From the NCBI GenBank assembly GCA_937872315.1, contig CALMST010000161.1, positions 1 to 35,318 of the forward strand: a stretch of DNA of 35,318 nucleotides, given 5' to 3'. Origin of the DNA: an uncultured Ignavibacteria bacterium. GTDB taxonomy: Bacteria > Bacteroidota > Ignavibacteria > Tepidaquicellales > Tepidaquicellaceae. Positions 1 through 9,027 of the stretch are shown in pieces. A program made the position numbers and the translations under genes. The first letter of the stretch is position 1; each line of letters starts with the position of its first letter. Below the pieces are notes generated by a model. It saw only the letters and a list, made by a program, of their open reading frames with translations. It made no database searches and was not told where the DNA came from.

Positions 1-794
1 AATTAGAATTAGAATTTATTCTGTAAAGCATTCCCAAAGTCTTACCTTCTTTTATTAATTTTGATGCTTCGTCATAAACAGTCCGGGCTCTGATCACATG
101 CATTCCCGTTCCCACCATAGGTCTTTCACCAGTATATAAACCTTTTGACCAGAGAAGTTCTTCCATCGGCTTTACATCCGTTTCAACTCCAATGTCGGTT
201 TTTCTTGAATACACATTATATTCTTTCAAACTTTCATTTCCCTTTTTATCAATGTATCTGCCTTTGAATATCTTATGAAATCTGTTTGGCGCATTTTCGG
301 ATTCCTCCACATAATGATAATAAGTCATGCAAAATTCACCTGCTACGTCGATTGCCGCAATTTTACCGTCAAACTCTGTAAGTATTGCAAAAGGCGAATC
401 TTTTCCGAAAGCGCTGAAATTATCAAGATCTTCAAATTCATTTTTATAATATCCTGCTGCGGTAAATGAAAACATCGGATGCCCTGTTCTGACGAAAGCC
501 GGATGGTTCCTCGCAGTCTCCGTCAGTATGCCGGTTTCAGATCTGGAATTTCTTATATCAAACGGTATTCCTTTTGTAAAACCAAAATTATAAACAGGGA
601 ATATAAGCGTTCCTTTCTCCCCGACTGCATTCATAAGTGACTGCAGTATATCGCCGGGCGTGATATCCGTTCCGCGGTTTTTATATTTTTTTAAAAAAGA
701 GGAAAGTGAACTATGGACAAGCACCATGTCATTTTTCTTAAGTCCGCTCTTCAGCCAGCTCTCAGTCAATTCTTTTATTAAATCCTTATTCAAA
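1..794 (-). CDS. AAC(3)-fold N-acyltransferase, 3' end cut by window edge
   Basis: The reading frame is open from position 794 to the left edge (264 codons, no stop), so only the last few residues are likely missing, since the family is about 260-280 aa. It matches the aminoglycoside 3-N-acetyltransferase (Antibiotic_NAT) fold: LVHSSLSS near the N-terminus, GTLIFPVYNFGF, RTGHPMFSFTAAG, GKDSPFAILTEFDGK, and the HYVEE motif carrying the family histidine. In surface-glycan loci such proteins are usually acyl-CoA-dependent N-acyltransferases of amino sugars, so drug resistance is the less likely role. No ATG fits; the frame opens after a TAA and the first usable codon is TTG at 792-794, 20 nt after the preceding gene, with only a weak AAGAG upstream. 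It closes the leftward run after the phosphonate cassette. The acceptor is unknown. Confidence 0.82.
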
Positions 795-814
795 AACTGT
801 GGCTCTTGTATAAA

Positions 815-2011
815 TTATAAACCGAGTAATTCAATTATCTTATCTCCGGCTGCTTCTGCCGCCTTGCCGGGGTTATAGCTTAATTGCTTTGCAAAATCTT
901 TTCTCTTATCCGATAGCTTATCAGGATCTGACAGACATTCATTTATTACTAAATGCAATTTCTCAATGTCATAAACCACATCACCCACATGACGACCGGC
1001 ATTTGCTTTGGGATCATTTTTCACAAGATCAGCAGTTGTGTCTCCAAAAGCCGAATATGTTTTCTTAAGCGTCGTCTCAAAAAATTCCGGACAGTCAATA
1101 TATATTACCGGTTTGTCAAGCATAATGTATTCAAGCGCGACACTGCTTACATCAGTGACCAGGACATCCGCGGCTTCAAGCAAAGGATCTATGCTGTTAG
1201 ACGGAACATGCCTGAAGTTTTCAAATCTGTTAAACTCTTCAAGCTCTTTAATCCAGTTTATCCCTCCCGTATAAAACATATAATTCGGTCCGTTTTCCGG
1301 ACAATAACTTATAGGATGTAATTTTACAATTAAATTTATGTTTCCGGTCTTAAGTATATTCTGAATGACTTTTTTTCCAAACTTTCTGAGAGACAATCCT
1401 TCGTCCCATGAAGGCGCATACAGAACTGTTTTTTTTAACGGATCCAGATTCAAGCCGGTCAATATTTCATCTCTGTTGTATTCACCATTGAGCAGCTTAT
1501 CAGATTTTGAATATCCAGTATCATAAAGACTGATATTCATTTCTTCAAGTTTGTATTTTCTGATCGTATTTTCAGTCTGCTCCCTGTGTAAAGGACTGGT
1601 CAGAAAATGAACATCAAAATTTACAAATTCACTTTTCTGATATGATTCATACTTTACAGGCTGATTGTGATTGATATGTATCTTCAGTGATCTTTTATTT
1701 CCTTCACCGTATATATGCGGCGAAAGAAATATGTCCGCACCGGAAAATTCCCTGCTGTGATTTACACTGAACTGTTTTCTTACCGGTATCCCAAATATTT
1801 TAAGATTTTCATTACCCGGATAATGAGTGGCTATATAATAGGAAATTTTTTTTGTCCTCTCCAGTAAAACATTGTAAATTGGAAGTATGTAAGGAATAAA
1901 TGAAAGCTCTTCAATATCAAGTATTATAATTTTCTTACCGCCTAGTTTGTCCTTAAGCATCCTGGATTTGATCTCCAGTACTTTCAGAGATGATGTGCTG
2001 TCATAACCCAA
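815..2011 (-). CDS. TagB/TagF-family CDP-alditol-type transferase, candidate phosphonate transferase
   Basis: A 398-aa protein of the CDP-glycerol glycerophosphotransferase family (GT-B fold, cytoplasmic or peripheral). Visible motifs are HINHNQPVKY (residues about 112-121), YAPSWDEG (198-205), KLHP (230-233) and the nucleotide-binding stretch LVTDVSSVALEY (284-295) followed by DKPVIY. Family members move glycerol- or ribitol-phosphate from a CDP-alditol to a glycan or polyol and release CMP. Here the gene directly follows the three genes predicted to make CMP-hydroxyethylphosphonate, and no CDP-glycerol or CDP-ribitol gene is in view, so I infer that it transfers hydroxyethylphosphonate. The start is uncertain: TTG at 2009-2011 sits directly after the upstream stop, and ATG at 1958-1960 would shorten the protein by 17 residues. 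The family call is firm; the donor is inferred. Confidence 0.85.
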   Translation of the reverse strand: MGYDSTSSLKVLEIKSRMLKDKLGGKKIIILDIEELSFIPYILPIYNVLLERTKKISYYIATHYPGNENLKIFGIPVRKQFSVNHSREFSGADIFLSPHIYGEGNKRSLKIHINHNQPVKYESYQKSEFVNFDVHFLTSPLHREQTENTIRKYKLEEMNISLYDTGYSKSDKLLNGEYNRDEILTGLNLDPLKKTVLYAPSWDEGLSLRKFGKKVIQNILKTGNINLIVKLHPISYCPENGPNYMFYTGGINWIKELEEFNRFENFRHVPSNSIDPLLEAADVLVTDVSSVALEYIMLDKPVIYIDCPEFFETTLKKTYSAFGDTTADLVKNDPKANAGRHVGDVVYDIEKLHLVINECLSDPDKLSDKRKDFAKQLSYNPGKAAEAAGDKIIELLGL

Positions 2012-3148
2012 CTATGCTATGTTCCTTAATATATTAACAATGTTTTCTTTTGTTAATCTTCTCGGATTATTTTTTAATCTTTCAGTATTAACATTTTCAG
2101 AGATCTGATTAATTGAATCTTCACCTTTGATATTCAGCTCATTTAATCTTGTTTTCAGACCGGCTGAAATTATAAGTTCATGGATCTTCATTTTTAATTC
2201 ATCAATATCCTTGCAACCGGATAATTTTGCCAGATCATCTAAACTCTGTTTTATTTCAACTGCAGATGCTCCGTCATTTACGTCATTTTCCGTAACTTCA
2301 TAATTAAACTTAAGAAATTCTCCAAGCGAAATGCAAACTGCCTGTCCGTGAGAGATTCCATAATGTGAAGTCAGATAATATGATAACGCATGAGGTCCTG
2401 TTGTCTTTGTAATGTTAATGGCTTTACCGGCAAGATGCGCCGCTCTTGACATGCTGATTCTTGATTCTTCACCGGCATCGTTTACTGCCTTGCATAAACT
2501 ATCAAATATAAGCTGAATAGCCTCTGTGCTGTATTTTCTTGATTCATCATTTGCATTTATATTCCAGTAAGATTCCATAGCCTGTGAAAAAGCATCCATT
2601 CCCGAAGTTGCAGTGATTTCTTGCGGCAATCTGAATGTGAGCTGCGGATCGACCACCGAATATTCCGGCAATATGAATTCATGCGCAAGAGAATATTTTT
2701 TGTCGCCCGAATAAACTACAGCAAAATGAGTAGCCTCACTGCCTGATCCGGAAGTCGTAGGAACTGCTATAAGCGGTTTCCCTCTCTGTATGATTTCTGT
2801 TTCACCTTTTAAAATTGATTCGGGATTGTTTGCCTGAAAACTTAAAATATTTACAGACTTTGCTATATCTATTATACTTCCGCCCCCTACCGCCAGCACT
2901 GTATCACTTTGTGTTTCAATAAAACTATCCATACCTTTTATCACATCTGCCAGTTTAGGATTTTCCGTAAAGTCCGAGAAATAATTCACATTGTATTCCT
3001 TCAATAATCCTTCAAGTAATTTTTCAGCTCCCGAAGTTTCAAATGAACTTTTGCCTCTTACTAAAAAAATATTTTTTGAATTAACGGATTTTAGGATCTC
3101 CGGAATATTCTGTATAGCGCCAATTCCAAAATACTCTTTAATATTCAA
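2012..3148 (-). CDS. Phosphonoacetaldehyde reductase (iron-containing ADH family)
   Basis: A 378-aa group III (iron-type) alcohol dehydrogenase, predicted to reduce phosphonoacetaldehyde to 2-hydroxyethylphosphonate as FomC and PhpC do. It shows the dinucleotide loop GGGSIIDIAKS (88-98), the VPTTSGSGSEAT stretch (129-140) and metal-site positions D185, Q189, H253 and H267. These have exactly the spacing of Asp196, His200, His263 and His277 in E. coli FucO, but the second ligand is Gln in place of His (GMDAFSQAMES). The gene starts at TTG 3146-3148, three bases after the decarboxylase stop, and its stop abuts the next gene, so translation is probably coupled. Specificity comes from the neighbours: with PEP mutase and phosphonopyruvate decarboxylase directly upstream, phosphonoacetaldehyde is the expected substrate. 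Confidence 0.86.
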   Translation of the reverse strand: MNIKEYFGIGAIQNIPEILKSVNSKNIFLVRGKSSFETSGAEKLLEGLLKEYNVNYFSDFTENPKLADVIKGMDSFIETQSDTVLAVGGGSIIDIAKSVNILSFQANNPESILKGETEIIQRGKPLIAVPTTSGSGSEATHFAVVYSGDKKYSLAHEFILPEYSVVDPQLTFRLPQEITATSGMDAFSQAMESYWNINANDESRKYSTEAIQLIFDSLCKAVNDAGEESRISMSRAAHLAGKAINITKTTGPHALSYYLTSHYGISHGQAVCISLGEFLKFNYEVTENDVNDGASAVEIKQSLDDLAKLSGCKDIDELKMKIHELIISAGLKTRLNELNIKGEDSINQISENVNTERLKNNPRRLTKENIVNILRNIA

Positions 3149-3151
3149 ATG

Positions 3152-4291
3152 TTATTTATTCATAAGATTATTCATAAATGATTCCTTGTTCTGATGCGGG
3201 GTTGTTGTAGGTCTGCCAAGATCTTTTCTTGCGCCTTTGTTTACTTTAATTTCAAGAAATGAGGGACCGGCGCTTTTTTTTAATTTATTAATTTCAAAAG
3301 TTATATCTTCTGCTTCTTCAGCGGAAGAAACGTATCTGTACCCGCATGCTTTTGCTATTTCCGGAAAGTTTATTTCAAACCCGGCTGTCGGCTGGCCGCC
3401 AACAGAATCATGGGCTCCGTTATTTATAACAATATGTTTTAAATTTTCAGGTGCTAATGAACCGGAAATTGCAAGAGAACCCATCTGCATTATTACAGCT
3501 CCGTCTCCGTCAAGAATGAATATCTGAAGGTCCTTCTTCACGATTGCTATTCCCAGCGCAATCTGCGAACAATGTCCCATTGATCCGACAGTTAAAAAAT
3601 CATTCTGATGCCCTTGTCCTTTTGATTCCCTGTATTCAAAAACTTCCCTGGAAGCCTTTCCTGTAGTCGACACGATCACATCTTTTTCTGAAATATTGTC
3701 TATGATCAGTTTTACAGCATCCTCTCTTCGTAATTTTAGACCTGATCCTTTTTCATTTTCCGATATATTCAGATCGTAATTTTCAAATGTACCGTCTGAT
3801 ATTATTAATGCCACCGGGCTTTTGCTTATAAACATTTCTTCAATCAGCCTGTCAATTTTTTCTGAATACTCCCCTGTATCTCCGGTTAAATGCTCATATC
3901 TGATACCCATAGAATCAAGCAAACTCAGCATTACTTTTCCCTGTTTTATATGCTGAGGTTCGTCTTTCTTTCCGGGCTCACCTCTCCAGCCTATCATGAG
4001 AAGCATCGGTATTCCGTACACTTCCGGGTCAGCCAGCGAGAGCAGCGGATTTATTGAATTACCAAGTCCCGAATTCTGCATATATACAAGTGCGGGTTTT
4101 CCGGTTGATAAATAGTGACCTGAAGCTAAAGCTACTGCCGCTCCTTCATTTGAATTTATAATATGCTTTTCCACGGGAGAATTATCAGTAACATATGAGC
4201 AGAAATTTTTAAGTAATGAATCAGGCACTCCTGTATAAAAATCTATACCCTTTGTTTTCAAATAATTAAATAAATCTTCTGGTCTTATCAC
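3152..4291 (-). CDS. Phosphonopyruvate decarboxylase (ThDP-dependent)
   Basis: A 379-aa thiamine-diphosphate enzyme that decarboxylates 3-phosphonopyruvate to phosphonoacetaldehyde. This step pulls the unfavourable PEP mutase equilibrium forward. The N-terminal Pyr domain has FYTGVPDSLLKNF (18-30), the catalytic E49 in the EGAAVALASGHY motif, and MQNSGLGNSINPLLSL (71-86), all typical of Ppd/Fom2/AepY. The C-terminal PP domain has VGSMGHCSQIALG and the ThDP/Mg motif GDG (262-264) to NN (290-291). Length matches the family (about 375-400 aa) as a single chain. The start is GTG at 4289-4291; a clear GGAGG lies about 10 nt upstream, inside the last codons of the PEP mutase gene, and decides this start. 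Confidence 0.93.
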   Translation of the reverse strand: MIRPEDLFNYLKTKGIDFYTGVPDSLLKNFCSYVTDNSPVEKHIINSNEGAAVALASGHYLSTGKPALVYMQNSGLGNSINPLLSLADPEVYGIPMLLMIGWRGEPGKKDEPQHIKQGKVMLSLLDSMGIRYEHLTGDTGEYSEKIDRLIEEMFISKSPVALIISDGTFENYDLNISENEKGSGLKLRREDAVKLIIDNISEKDVIVSTTGKASREVFEYRESKGQGHQNDFLTVGSMGHCSQIALGIAIVKKDLQIFILDGDGAVIMQMGSLAISGSLAPENLKHIVINNGAHDSVGGQPTAGFEINFPEIAKACGYRYVSSAEEAEDITFEINKLKKSAGPSFLEIKVNKGARKDLGRPTTTPHQNKESFMNNLMNK

Positions 4292-4309
4292 TTTTTATTT
4301 TCCTCCGGG
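4280..4309 (-). promoter_or_regulatory. Shine-Dalgarno and GTG start of the decarboxylase gene
   Basis: Read on the minus strand, the 3' end of the PEP mutase gene holds GGAGG just before its TAA stop, followed after about 10 nt by GTG. This is one of the few strong ribosome-binding sites in the window. It fixes a non-ATG start and couples the two phosphonate genes. Confidence 0.6.
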
Positions 4310-5596
4310 GATAAGATTGAGTATCTCACCAATTGGCATCATTTTATTATCCGCTTCAAATGATCTTCCATTTTCAAGAATGGATTTAGCTGTTTCCAGC
4401 ATGGCAGGATATGCGCTGCGCAATAGCTGATTTGCATAAATTACAATGTTAACACCGGCGTCTGTAAGCTCTTTTTCCGTTATTACATTATATGAAGATG
4501 GGACTGCGACAAGTGGTACTTTACTTTCAAATTTCCTGTAACCTTCGCAGAATTCAAGTATTTCCTCCGGACTCTTTTCCTTGCTGTGTATCATTATCCC
4601 GTCGGCTCCCGCTTCGATATAAGCTCCTGCTCTCATTAATGCATCCTCCACTCCCTTCCCTAGAATCAGACTTTCTACTCTTGCAATGATCATAAAATCT
4701 TTTGTGATCTGTGATCTTTTACCAGCTGAGATCTTGGCAGAAAAATTCTCCGGCGTGTCCTGACTCTGATCGACATCAGTACCAAACAGGGAATTCTTTT
4801 TTAAACCCACTTTATCCTCAATGATCACTGCAGAGACTCCGAGCCTCTCAAGCGTCTTTACTGTAAATACAAAATGTTCGGCTCTTCCTCCGGTATCACC
4901 GTCATAGATAATGGGCTTGGTTGTAACTTCAATTATATCATTCAAAGTCTGCATCCTTGCTGTTACATCCACTGCTTCAATATCAGGTTTCCCTTTAGCT
5001 GTGGAATCGGTCAGACTGCTGAGCCACATTCCGTCGAATTCCTTCGGGATGCTGTCTTTTTCGATTTTTAAATTCTCCACTATCAGTCCTGTAAGACCAT
5101 TATGAGCTTCAATAAGTCTTACCAGTGGTTTCACTTCAAGTAATCTTTTTAATCTTTGCATCCGGATCTCCGGAGTAGTACCTATCTCTTTCATACCAGA
5201 GTTAAGCTGAGTCGAGGAAATTCCTTTTGTGTATTCAACTTCTACAAGCTCTCCTCCCCATTCTGCAAGAGTATCTATGACCCTCTGTCTTGTGCCGCTC
5301 TGAACGCCATTCTTCCAGTCATCTCCGTGTACCACATAATCAGGCTTAACCATTTTAAGATTAGCTACATAATCCAGAGTCTCCTGCGGAATGACATTAG
5401 CCACTCCCTTGATATTTTCTATAATAATTTTTCTCTGATCATAAGTAAGAAACGGAAGTCTTTTGTAACTTGCTATGGCTTTGTCTGTCAGCAGTCCTAT
5501 TGTAACCTGTCCTAACTTCCGTGCTTCGTTTATAATGTTCAGATGACCGGGATGTACCAGATCTGCGCTCATTCCTACATATACTTTCTTACTCAT
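4295..5596 (-). CDS. Fom1-like cytidylyltransferase-phosphoenolpyruvate mutase fusion
   Basis: A 433-aa bifunctional protein. Residues 1 to about 138 form a TagD-like cytidylyltransferase with H15-P-G-H18 (HxGH) and ISSTQ (126-130). Residues about 150-433 form phosphoenolpyruvate mutase, with the family signature [10 protein letters not shown] (260-269) and DGDTGG (232-237). PEP mutase makes the C-P bond (PEP to phosphonopyruvate). In Fom1 of fosfomycin synthesis the same domain order occurs, and its N-terminal domain puts CMP on 2-hydroxyethylphosphonate. With a decarboxylase and a reductase three bases downstream, the expected substrate here is also hydroxyethylphosphonate. Aminoethylphosphonate is less likely because no phosphonate transaminase is seen. 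The ATG start overlaps the upstream GT2 stop by 4 nt. Both domains keep their key motifs. Confidence 0.93.
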   Translation of the reverse strand: MSKKVYVGMSADLVHPGHLNIINEARKLGQVTIGLLTDKAIASYKRLPFLTYDQRKIIIENIKGVANVIPQETLDYVANLKMVKPDYVVHGDDWKNGVQSGTRQRVIDTLAEWGGELVEVEYTKGISSTQLNSGMKEIGTTPEIRMQRLKRLLEVKPLVRLIEAHNGLTGLIVENLKIEKDSIPKEFDGMWLSSLTDSTAKGKPDIEAVDVTARMQTLNDIIEVTTKPIIYDGDTGGRAEHFVFTVKTLERLGVSAVIIEDKVGLKKNSLFGTDVDQSQDTPENFSAKISAGKRSQITKDFMIIARVESLILGKGVEDALMRAGAYIEAGADGIMIHSKEKSPEEILEFCEGYRKFESKVPLVAVPSSYNVITEKELTDAGVNIVIYANQLLRSAYPAMLETAKSILENGRSFEADNKMMPIGEILNLIPGGK

Positions 5597-6591
5597 GCTG
5601 CAACTTTATTTTTGATTGTATCACTGTTTTTAATAATCCAGTCTCCTTTTGTAAGAGCTGTTCTGAATTTTTTATCGGAAATTATTTTCATTGTATATTT
5701 GATCTGAGCTGTATAAAAAGCTGTTCTGAAAATTGAATACTTTTCATTTTTTTCGTCAAACTTTAAAGAAGCTTTTAATTTGTTGAGTTTCCATTTCATG
5801 GCCTGCTTCAATGCAAGAAACATATTCCAGATCAAAACTCTGTACCCTTTTTTTTCAATAGCAAAAATATTATAAGGGATACAGATACCATTGTTCATAA
5901 ATCTTCTCTTTATGTCTTCTACGGTTGCATTCTTTTTAGCTATCTGATAATGCTCCATTATAGCCTTAGGAGCCCAGCCTATAATATAGTTTTTATTTTT
6001 CAATCTTAACCAGAGACCGGTTTCACCGTCACCCATAAGCCATTCTCCGATCATTTCCGGATTAAAACCGCCTACCTCTATCAGTATATTTTTTTTGATA
6101 CTAAGATTTCCTGCATTCATATACAATCCCGCACTATATTTGATCTCATCACCATAGTTCAGTTTTCCGAGAAAATTTTCGTATTCACGTATCCAGAGAG
6201 GAGGTTCTTCATCCCATTTTATCAGGATCTTACCTGCCACTCCTACAGCTTCTTTATTTAATTCAAAAACATTCCGGATTTCTTTTAACCAGTCCGGCGA
6301 CAATATTCCGTCATCATCCGTAAAACTCAATATCTCATTCTCAGCAGCCAGTATTCCGATCTGTCTTGCATATACCTGACCTGGTTTTGGGATAAAATAA
6401 TATTTTATCTCTGTATCCGGATAATCCTTTATATACTTTTCTATGACTTCTTCAGTATTATCAGAAGAATTGTTATTGATAATAATGATCTCATAATCAG
6501 ATTTAGGAAAATTCTGATTTATTAATGAGTCCATGCACATTGGTATGGTCCCTGCCCTGTTAAAAGTTGTAATTATAACCGAAAATTTCAT
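5593..6591 (-). CDS. Family 2 glycosyltransferase
   Basis: A 332-aa GT-A fold enzyme. The N-terminus reads [14 protein letters not shown] (3-16), followed by [12 protein letters not shown] and the metal-binding FTDDDG (90-95, DDD at 92-94). The acceptor-side motif [11 protein letters not shown] (about 185-197) is typical of inverting GT2 enzymes. The C-terminal third contains a hydrophobic and basic stretch (residues about 245-275) that may bind the membrane. It probably adds one sugar to the repeat unit on the inner face of the cytoplasmic membrane; donor and acceptor cannot be read. The stop overlaps the ATG of the PEP mutase fusion (ATGA), which ties its expression to the phosphonate genes. 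This hints that it may add the sugar that later carries the phosphonate. Confidence 0.9.
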   Translation of the reverse strand: MKFSVIITTFNRAGTIPMCMDSLINQNFPKSDYEIIIINNNSSDNTEEVIEKYIKDYPDTEIKYYFIPKPGQVYARQIGILAAENEILSFTDDDGILSPDWLKEIRNVFELNKEAVGVAGKILIKWDEEPPLWIREYENFLGKLNYGDEIKYSAGLYMNAGNLSIKKNILIEVGGFNPEMIGEWLMGDGETGLWLRLKNKNYIIGWAPKAIMEHYQIAKKNATVEDIKRRFMNNGICIPYNIFAIEKKGYRVLIWNMFLALKQAMKWKLNKLKASLKFDEKNEKYSIFRTAFYTAQIKYTMKIISDKKFRTALTKGDWIIKNSDTIKNKVAA

Positions 6592-6618
6592 CCCATTAAA
6601 CCCAGCTTTGAAATTGAT

Positions 6619-7311
6619 TTAATATATCCCACCGTTTATATCCACTGAAGTCCCGTTTATATAATCTGACTGAATAATAAATTTGACCGCATTGAAAATA
6701 TTTCCCGGATCTCCGAATTTACCGGTTGGGATTTTCTTTTTAACTATCTGCTGATAATCTTCACTTACTTCATTTATCATTCCGATATCAAAATAACCAA
6801 GATTAAGATTATTTATTGTGATACCTTTACTTGCATTTTCCACTGCCATACTTCTGGTCATTCCCCAGAGCCCGGCTTTTGAAGCGGCATAAGCACTTGT
6901 ACCGGGAATTCCGGTTTCAGCCACAATAGATGAAAAATTTATTATCCTCCCGTAACCCTGCTCTCTCATAACAGGAAGAAATGCTCTTATTGTATTGTAA
7001 GTACCTGTCAGATTGGTTTCTATGACTTTGCTCCATTCCGCGGGAGATGATTTATGCGCAAAGCAGTTGTAATTATTTCCAGCGCAGTTTATGAGCTTTA
7101 GATTTTTAATTTCAGGTCTTAACATTTCAGATAAATTCTCAAGCTCTTCATACTTTGTTATATCCAGCCTGAAGAATTTATCATTTCCGGACAACTCTTC
7201 ATTTTCATTTAAATAAGTGCCGATTACTTTTTCGTCAATGGTGTTTGCATCAGAAAATTTTTCAAATAAAAATTTACCTATTCCTCTTGAAGCTCCCGTA
7301 ATTAATATCAT
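6619..7311 (-). CDS. Short-chain dehydrogenase/reductase
   Basis: A 230-aa classical SDR with the Rossmann motif TGASRGIG (5-12), NCAGN (75-79), the catalytic serine in INFSSIV (124-130), and Y141-xxx-K145. The C-terminal GTSVDINGGIY matches the family end. Length is slightly short but all catalytic residues are present. It sits between a GT2 gene and a GT-B-like gene with gaps of about 28 nt, so it probably reduces or oxidises a sugar or a substituent in this pathway. A FabG-type role in making an acyl substituent is possible. The substrate cannot be assigned. The start is ATG. Confidence 0.88.
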   Translation of the reverse strand: MILITGASRGIGKFLFEKFSDANTIDEKVIGTYLNENEELSGNDKFFRLDITKYEELENLSEMLRPEIKNLKLINCAGNNYNCFAHKSSPAEWSKVIETNLTGTYNTIRAFLPVMREQGYGRIINFSSIVAETGIPGTSAYAASKAGLWGMTRSMAVENASKGITINNLNLGYFDIGMINEVSEDYQQIVKKKIPTGKFGDPGNIFNAVKFIIQSDYINGTSVDINGGIY

Positions 7312-7339
7312 GCTAATTTTCTTTTAAATTATTTTAAGA

Positions 7340-9004
7340 TCAGGCTGATGTTCTGATTTGTTCTTTTTCATCTACATGGGTCAGCTGTACGAGTTCTTCG
7401 GGAAGTATGAAATCTTTCCCGTCAATAATTTTATCACAAATAAAATCCATGAATTTGTTTTTTCCCGGTATGAGATAATTCAGTTTACTGAAATCTATGT
7501 GAAGATCTTCTCCTATTGTCGGAAGCAGGGGAATTTGTTTCTGTATAAAATATATATAAGCATATTTCCAGGCATGATCAAGTTTATCCTCATCCAGTTT
7601 ATTGATTCTCCCTGCTGTCATCAGAAGTTTTTTGTAATCCTCATGGTCTTTTGCGTCATAAGTAAATCCCTTTTTTGAATAATGAGCATCCCCTGCAAGT
7701 ATGACAGGTTTGCCTTTCAGTGAAAGTTCCAGTCCGCCGGTTCCCATCACGGTGACGGCACCATTGAGTATATTATAAAAATCTAGCGGACTTATGTCAT
7801 CATCCATTTTTATGACTTTTATATGCGGCGGCAGATCAGGGAATTCTTTTTCTATGAATTTCTGACAGCCAGTTTCAGGATTATCGTTTAACTCTGACGG
7901 ATGTATCTTTATTAACCATTGTACATCTTTTACATCATAAATTATTTTTATCGTTTCAGATAACCATTCATCAAAACTTTCATGTAACATATCAAAATAA
8001 TCGGAAACTGCATCCCAGTTTATATGTGTCATGATTCCCCAGACAGGTTTATTTTTATCCAGACCGTACTTTTCATAGATAAGATCGTCATTTCCCTTAA
8101 ATTGCTTCATCAGACCTTTCATATCCTGAGTTACATTTTCGTGATATCTCCTGTTCAGAAAATTCAGTAACCTCTTTTTATGAACATCCGACATTCCTTT
8201 TGAATAATAATCTTCCCAGGAATCCTTACTGATAGTTAAAAATGTATCGCTTGTCTTCTTTACCGTACCAAAGAAAAAATGGGCGGTAAGATAGCAGCAG
8301 ATATATGAAGTAACCGGAATTTTTCCGTTCAGAAACACACTAAGAGCCGGACCCCAGTCTGCATATATTCCATGAGACATATATACTCTGGAAGGAGAGA
8401 ATTTTTTAATCGCATTCAGAGAGGCTTCAGTATTGATAAGTACAGTAAATGCATACTCTTTTAAAATGTCTTCCAGGCCTTCATAAGAACCGCCTCTGGT
8501 ATGTCTCATCATTGATGATTCCATATGAGATCCAAGATGAATACCTTCATGGGAAAGTTCTTTATAATTTTTTAAAGTGGTTTTATCAGCTTCGATCCTC
8601 AGCTGCCTGACTTTGCTATCTGACACAAGTTCGCTGATGAATGTAAAATCAATACCTAATCTCTCAAGGATCTTTGCATTCTGCCTGATGCAGCTTTTGC
8701 AGAAGCTTCCCCAGTCTTTCATTTCCACATCAGGGAAGTCAATTCTTTTAGCACAGGCTTTATACACCCCGTCGCACAGTATGACCCTGACCCTGTGTCC
8801 TCTGAGTTTTAAGGAACTGGCTATTACTCCTTCAAGATTAGTCTGAATTATCATCCCGCCTGTAGACCAGAATAAAACAGATTCAGATTTCCCGTTTAAC
8901 TTTAAAGAATTGCTGTAAAATTTTTTAAGTTTTAAATTGCTGTTGAGTTTCTTTATATACTTATTTTTCAGAAGTATACTTTTCATGCTAATGACAAGAT
9001 CCAA
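7340..9004 (-). CDS. Capsule-synthesis-like GT-B protein, function unknown
   Basis: A 554-aa cytoplasmic protein not firmly recognised. The C-terminal half has features of the Capsule_synth/KpsC-KpsS group of glycosyltransferases: WLIKIHPSEL, then VMGTGGLELSLKGKPVILAG followed by AHYSKKGFTYDA, where a GT-B nucleotide-sugar site would lie. The N-terminal half holds a cysteine pair (CKSC) and YMSHGIYADWGP. It is longer than most TagF or GT1 proteins. It is probably a glycosyltransferase for the glycan built here; it could also be a polymerising or phosphate-transferring enzyme. The start is unclear: TTG at 9002-9004 or ATG at 8984-8986 (six residues shorter), neither with a good ribosome-binding site. 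Confidence 0.6.
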   Translation of the reverse strand: MDLVISMKSILLKNKYIKKLNSNLKLKKFYSNSLKLNGKSESVLFWSTGGMIIQTNLEGVIASSLKLRGHRVRVILCDGVYKACAKRIDFPDVEMKDWGSFCKSCIRQNAKILERLGIDFTFISELVSDSKVRQLRIEADKTTLKNYKELSHEGIHLGSHMESSMMRHTRGGSYEGLEDILKEYAFTVLINTEASLNAIKKFSPSRVYMSHGIYADWGPALSVFLNGKIPVTSYICCYLTAHFFFGTVKKTSDTFLTISKDSWEDYYSKGMSDVHKKRLLNFLNRRYHENVTQDMKGLMKQFKGNDDLIYEKYGLDKNKPVWGIMTHINWDAVSDYFDMLHESFDEWLSETIKIIYDVKDVQWLIKIHPSELNDNPETGCQKFIEKEFPDLPPHIKVIKMDDDISPLDFYNILNGAVTVMGTGGLELSLKGKPVILAGDAHYSKKGFTYDAKDHEDYKKLLMTAGRINKLDEDKLDHAWKYAYIYFIQKQIPLLPTIGEDLHIDFSKLNYLIPGKNKFMDFICDKIIDGKDFILPEELVQLTHVDEKEQIRTSA

Positions 9005-9027
9005 TTGGGTTAATTTTTGTAGTTGAG

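Noticed and set aside
1-794. An aminoglycoside resistance gene
   Set aside because: The fold matches AAC(3), but the setting at the end of a glycan operon points to amino-sugar acylation; many family members do not act on drugs.
2012-5596. A fosfomycin or other phosphonate antibiotic cluster
   Set aside because: The first three enzymes match, but no Fom3-type methyltransferase, epoxidase, peptide ligase or self-resistance gene is present, and all neighbours are glycan assembly and export genes.
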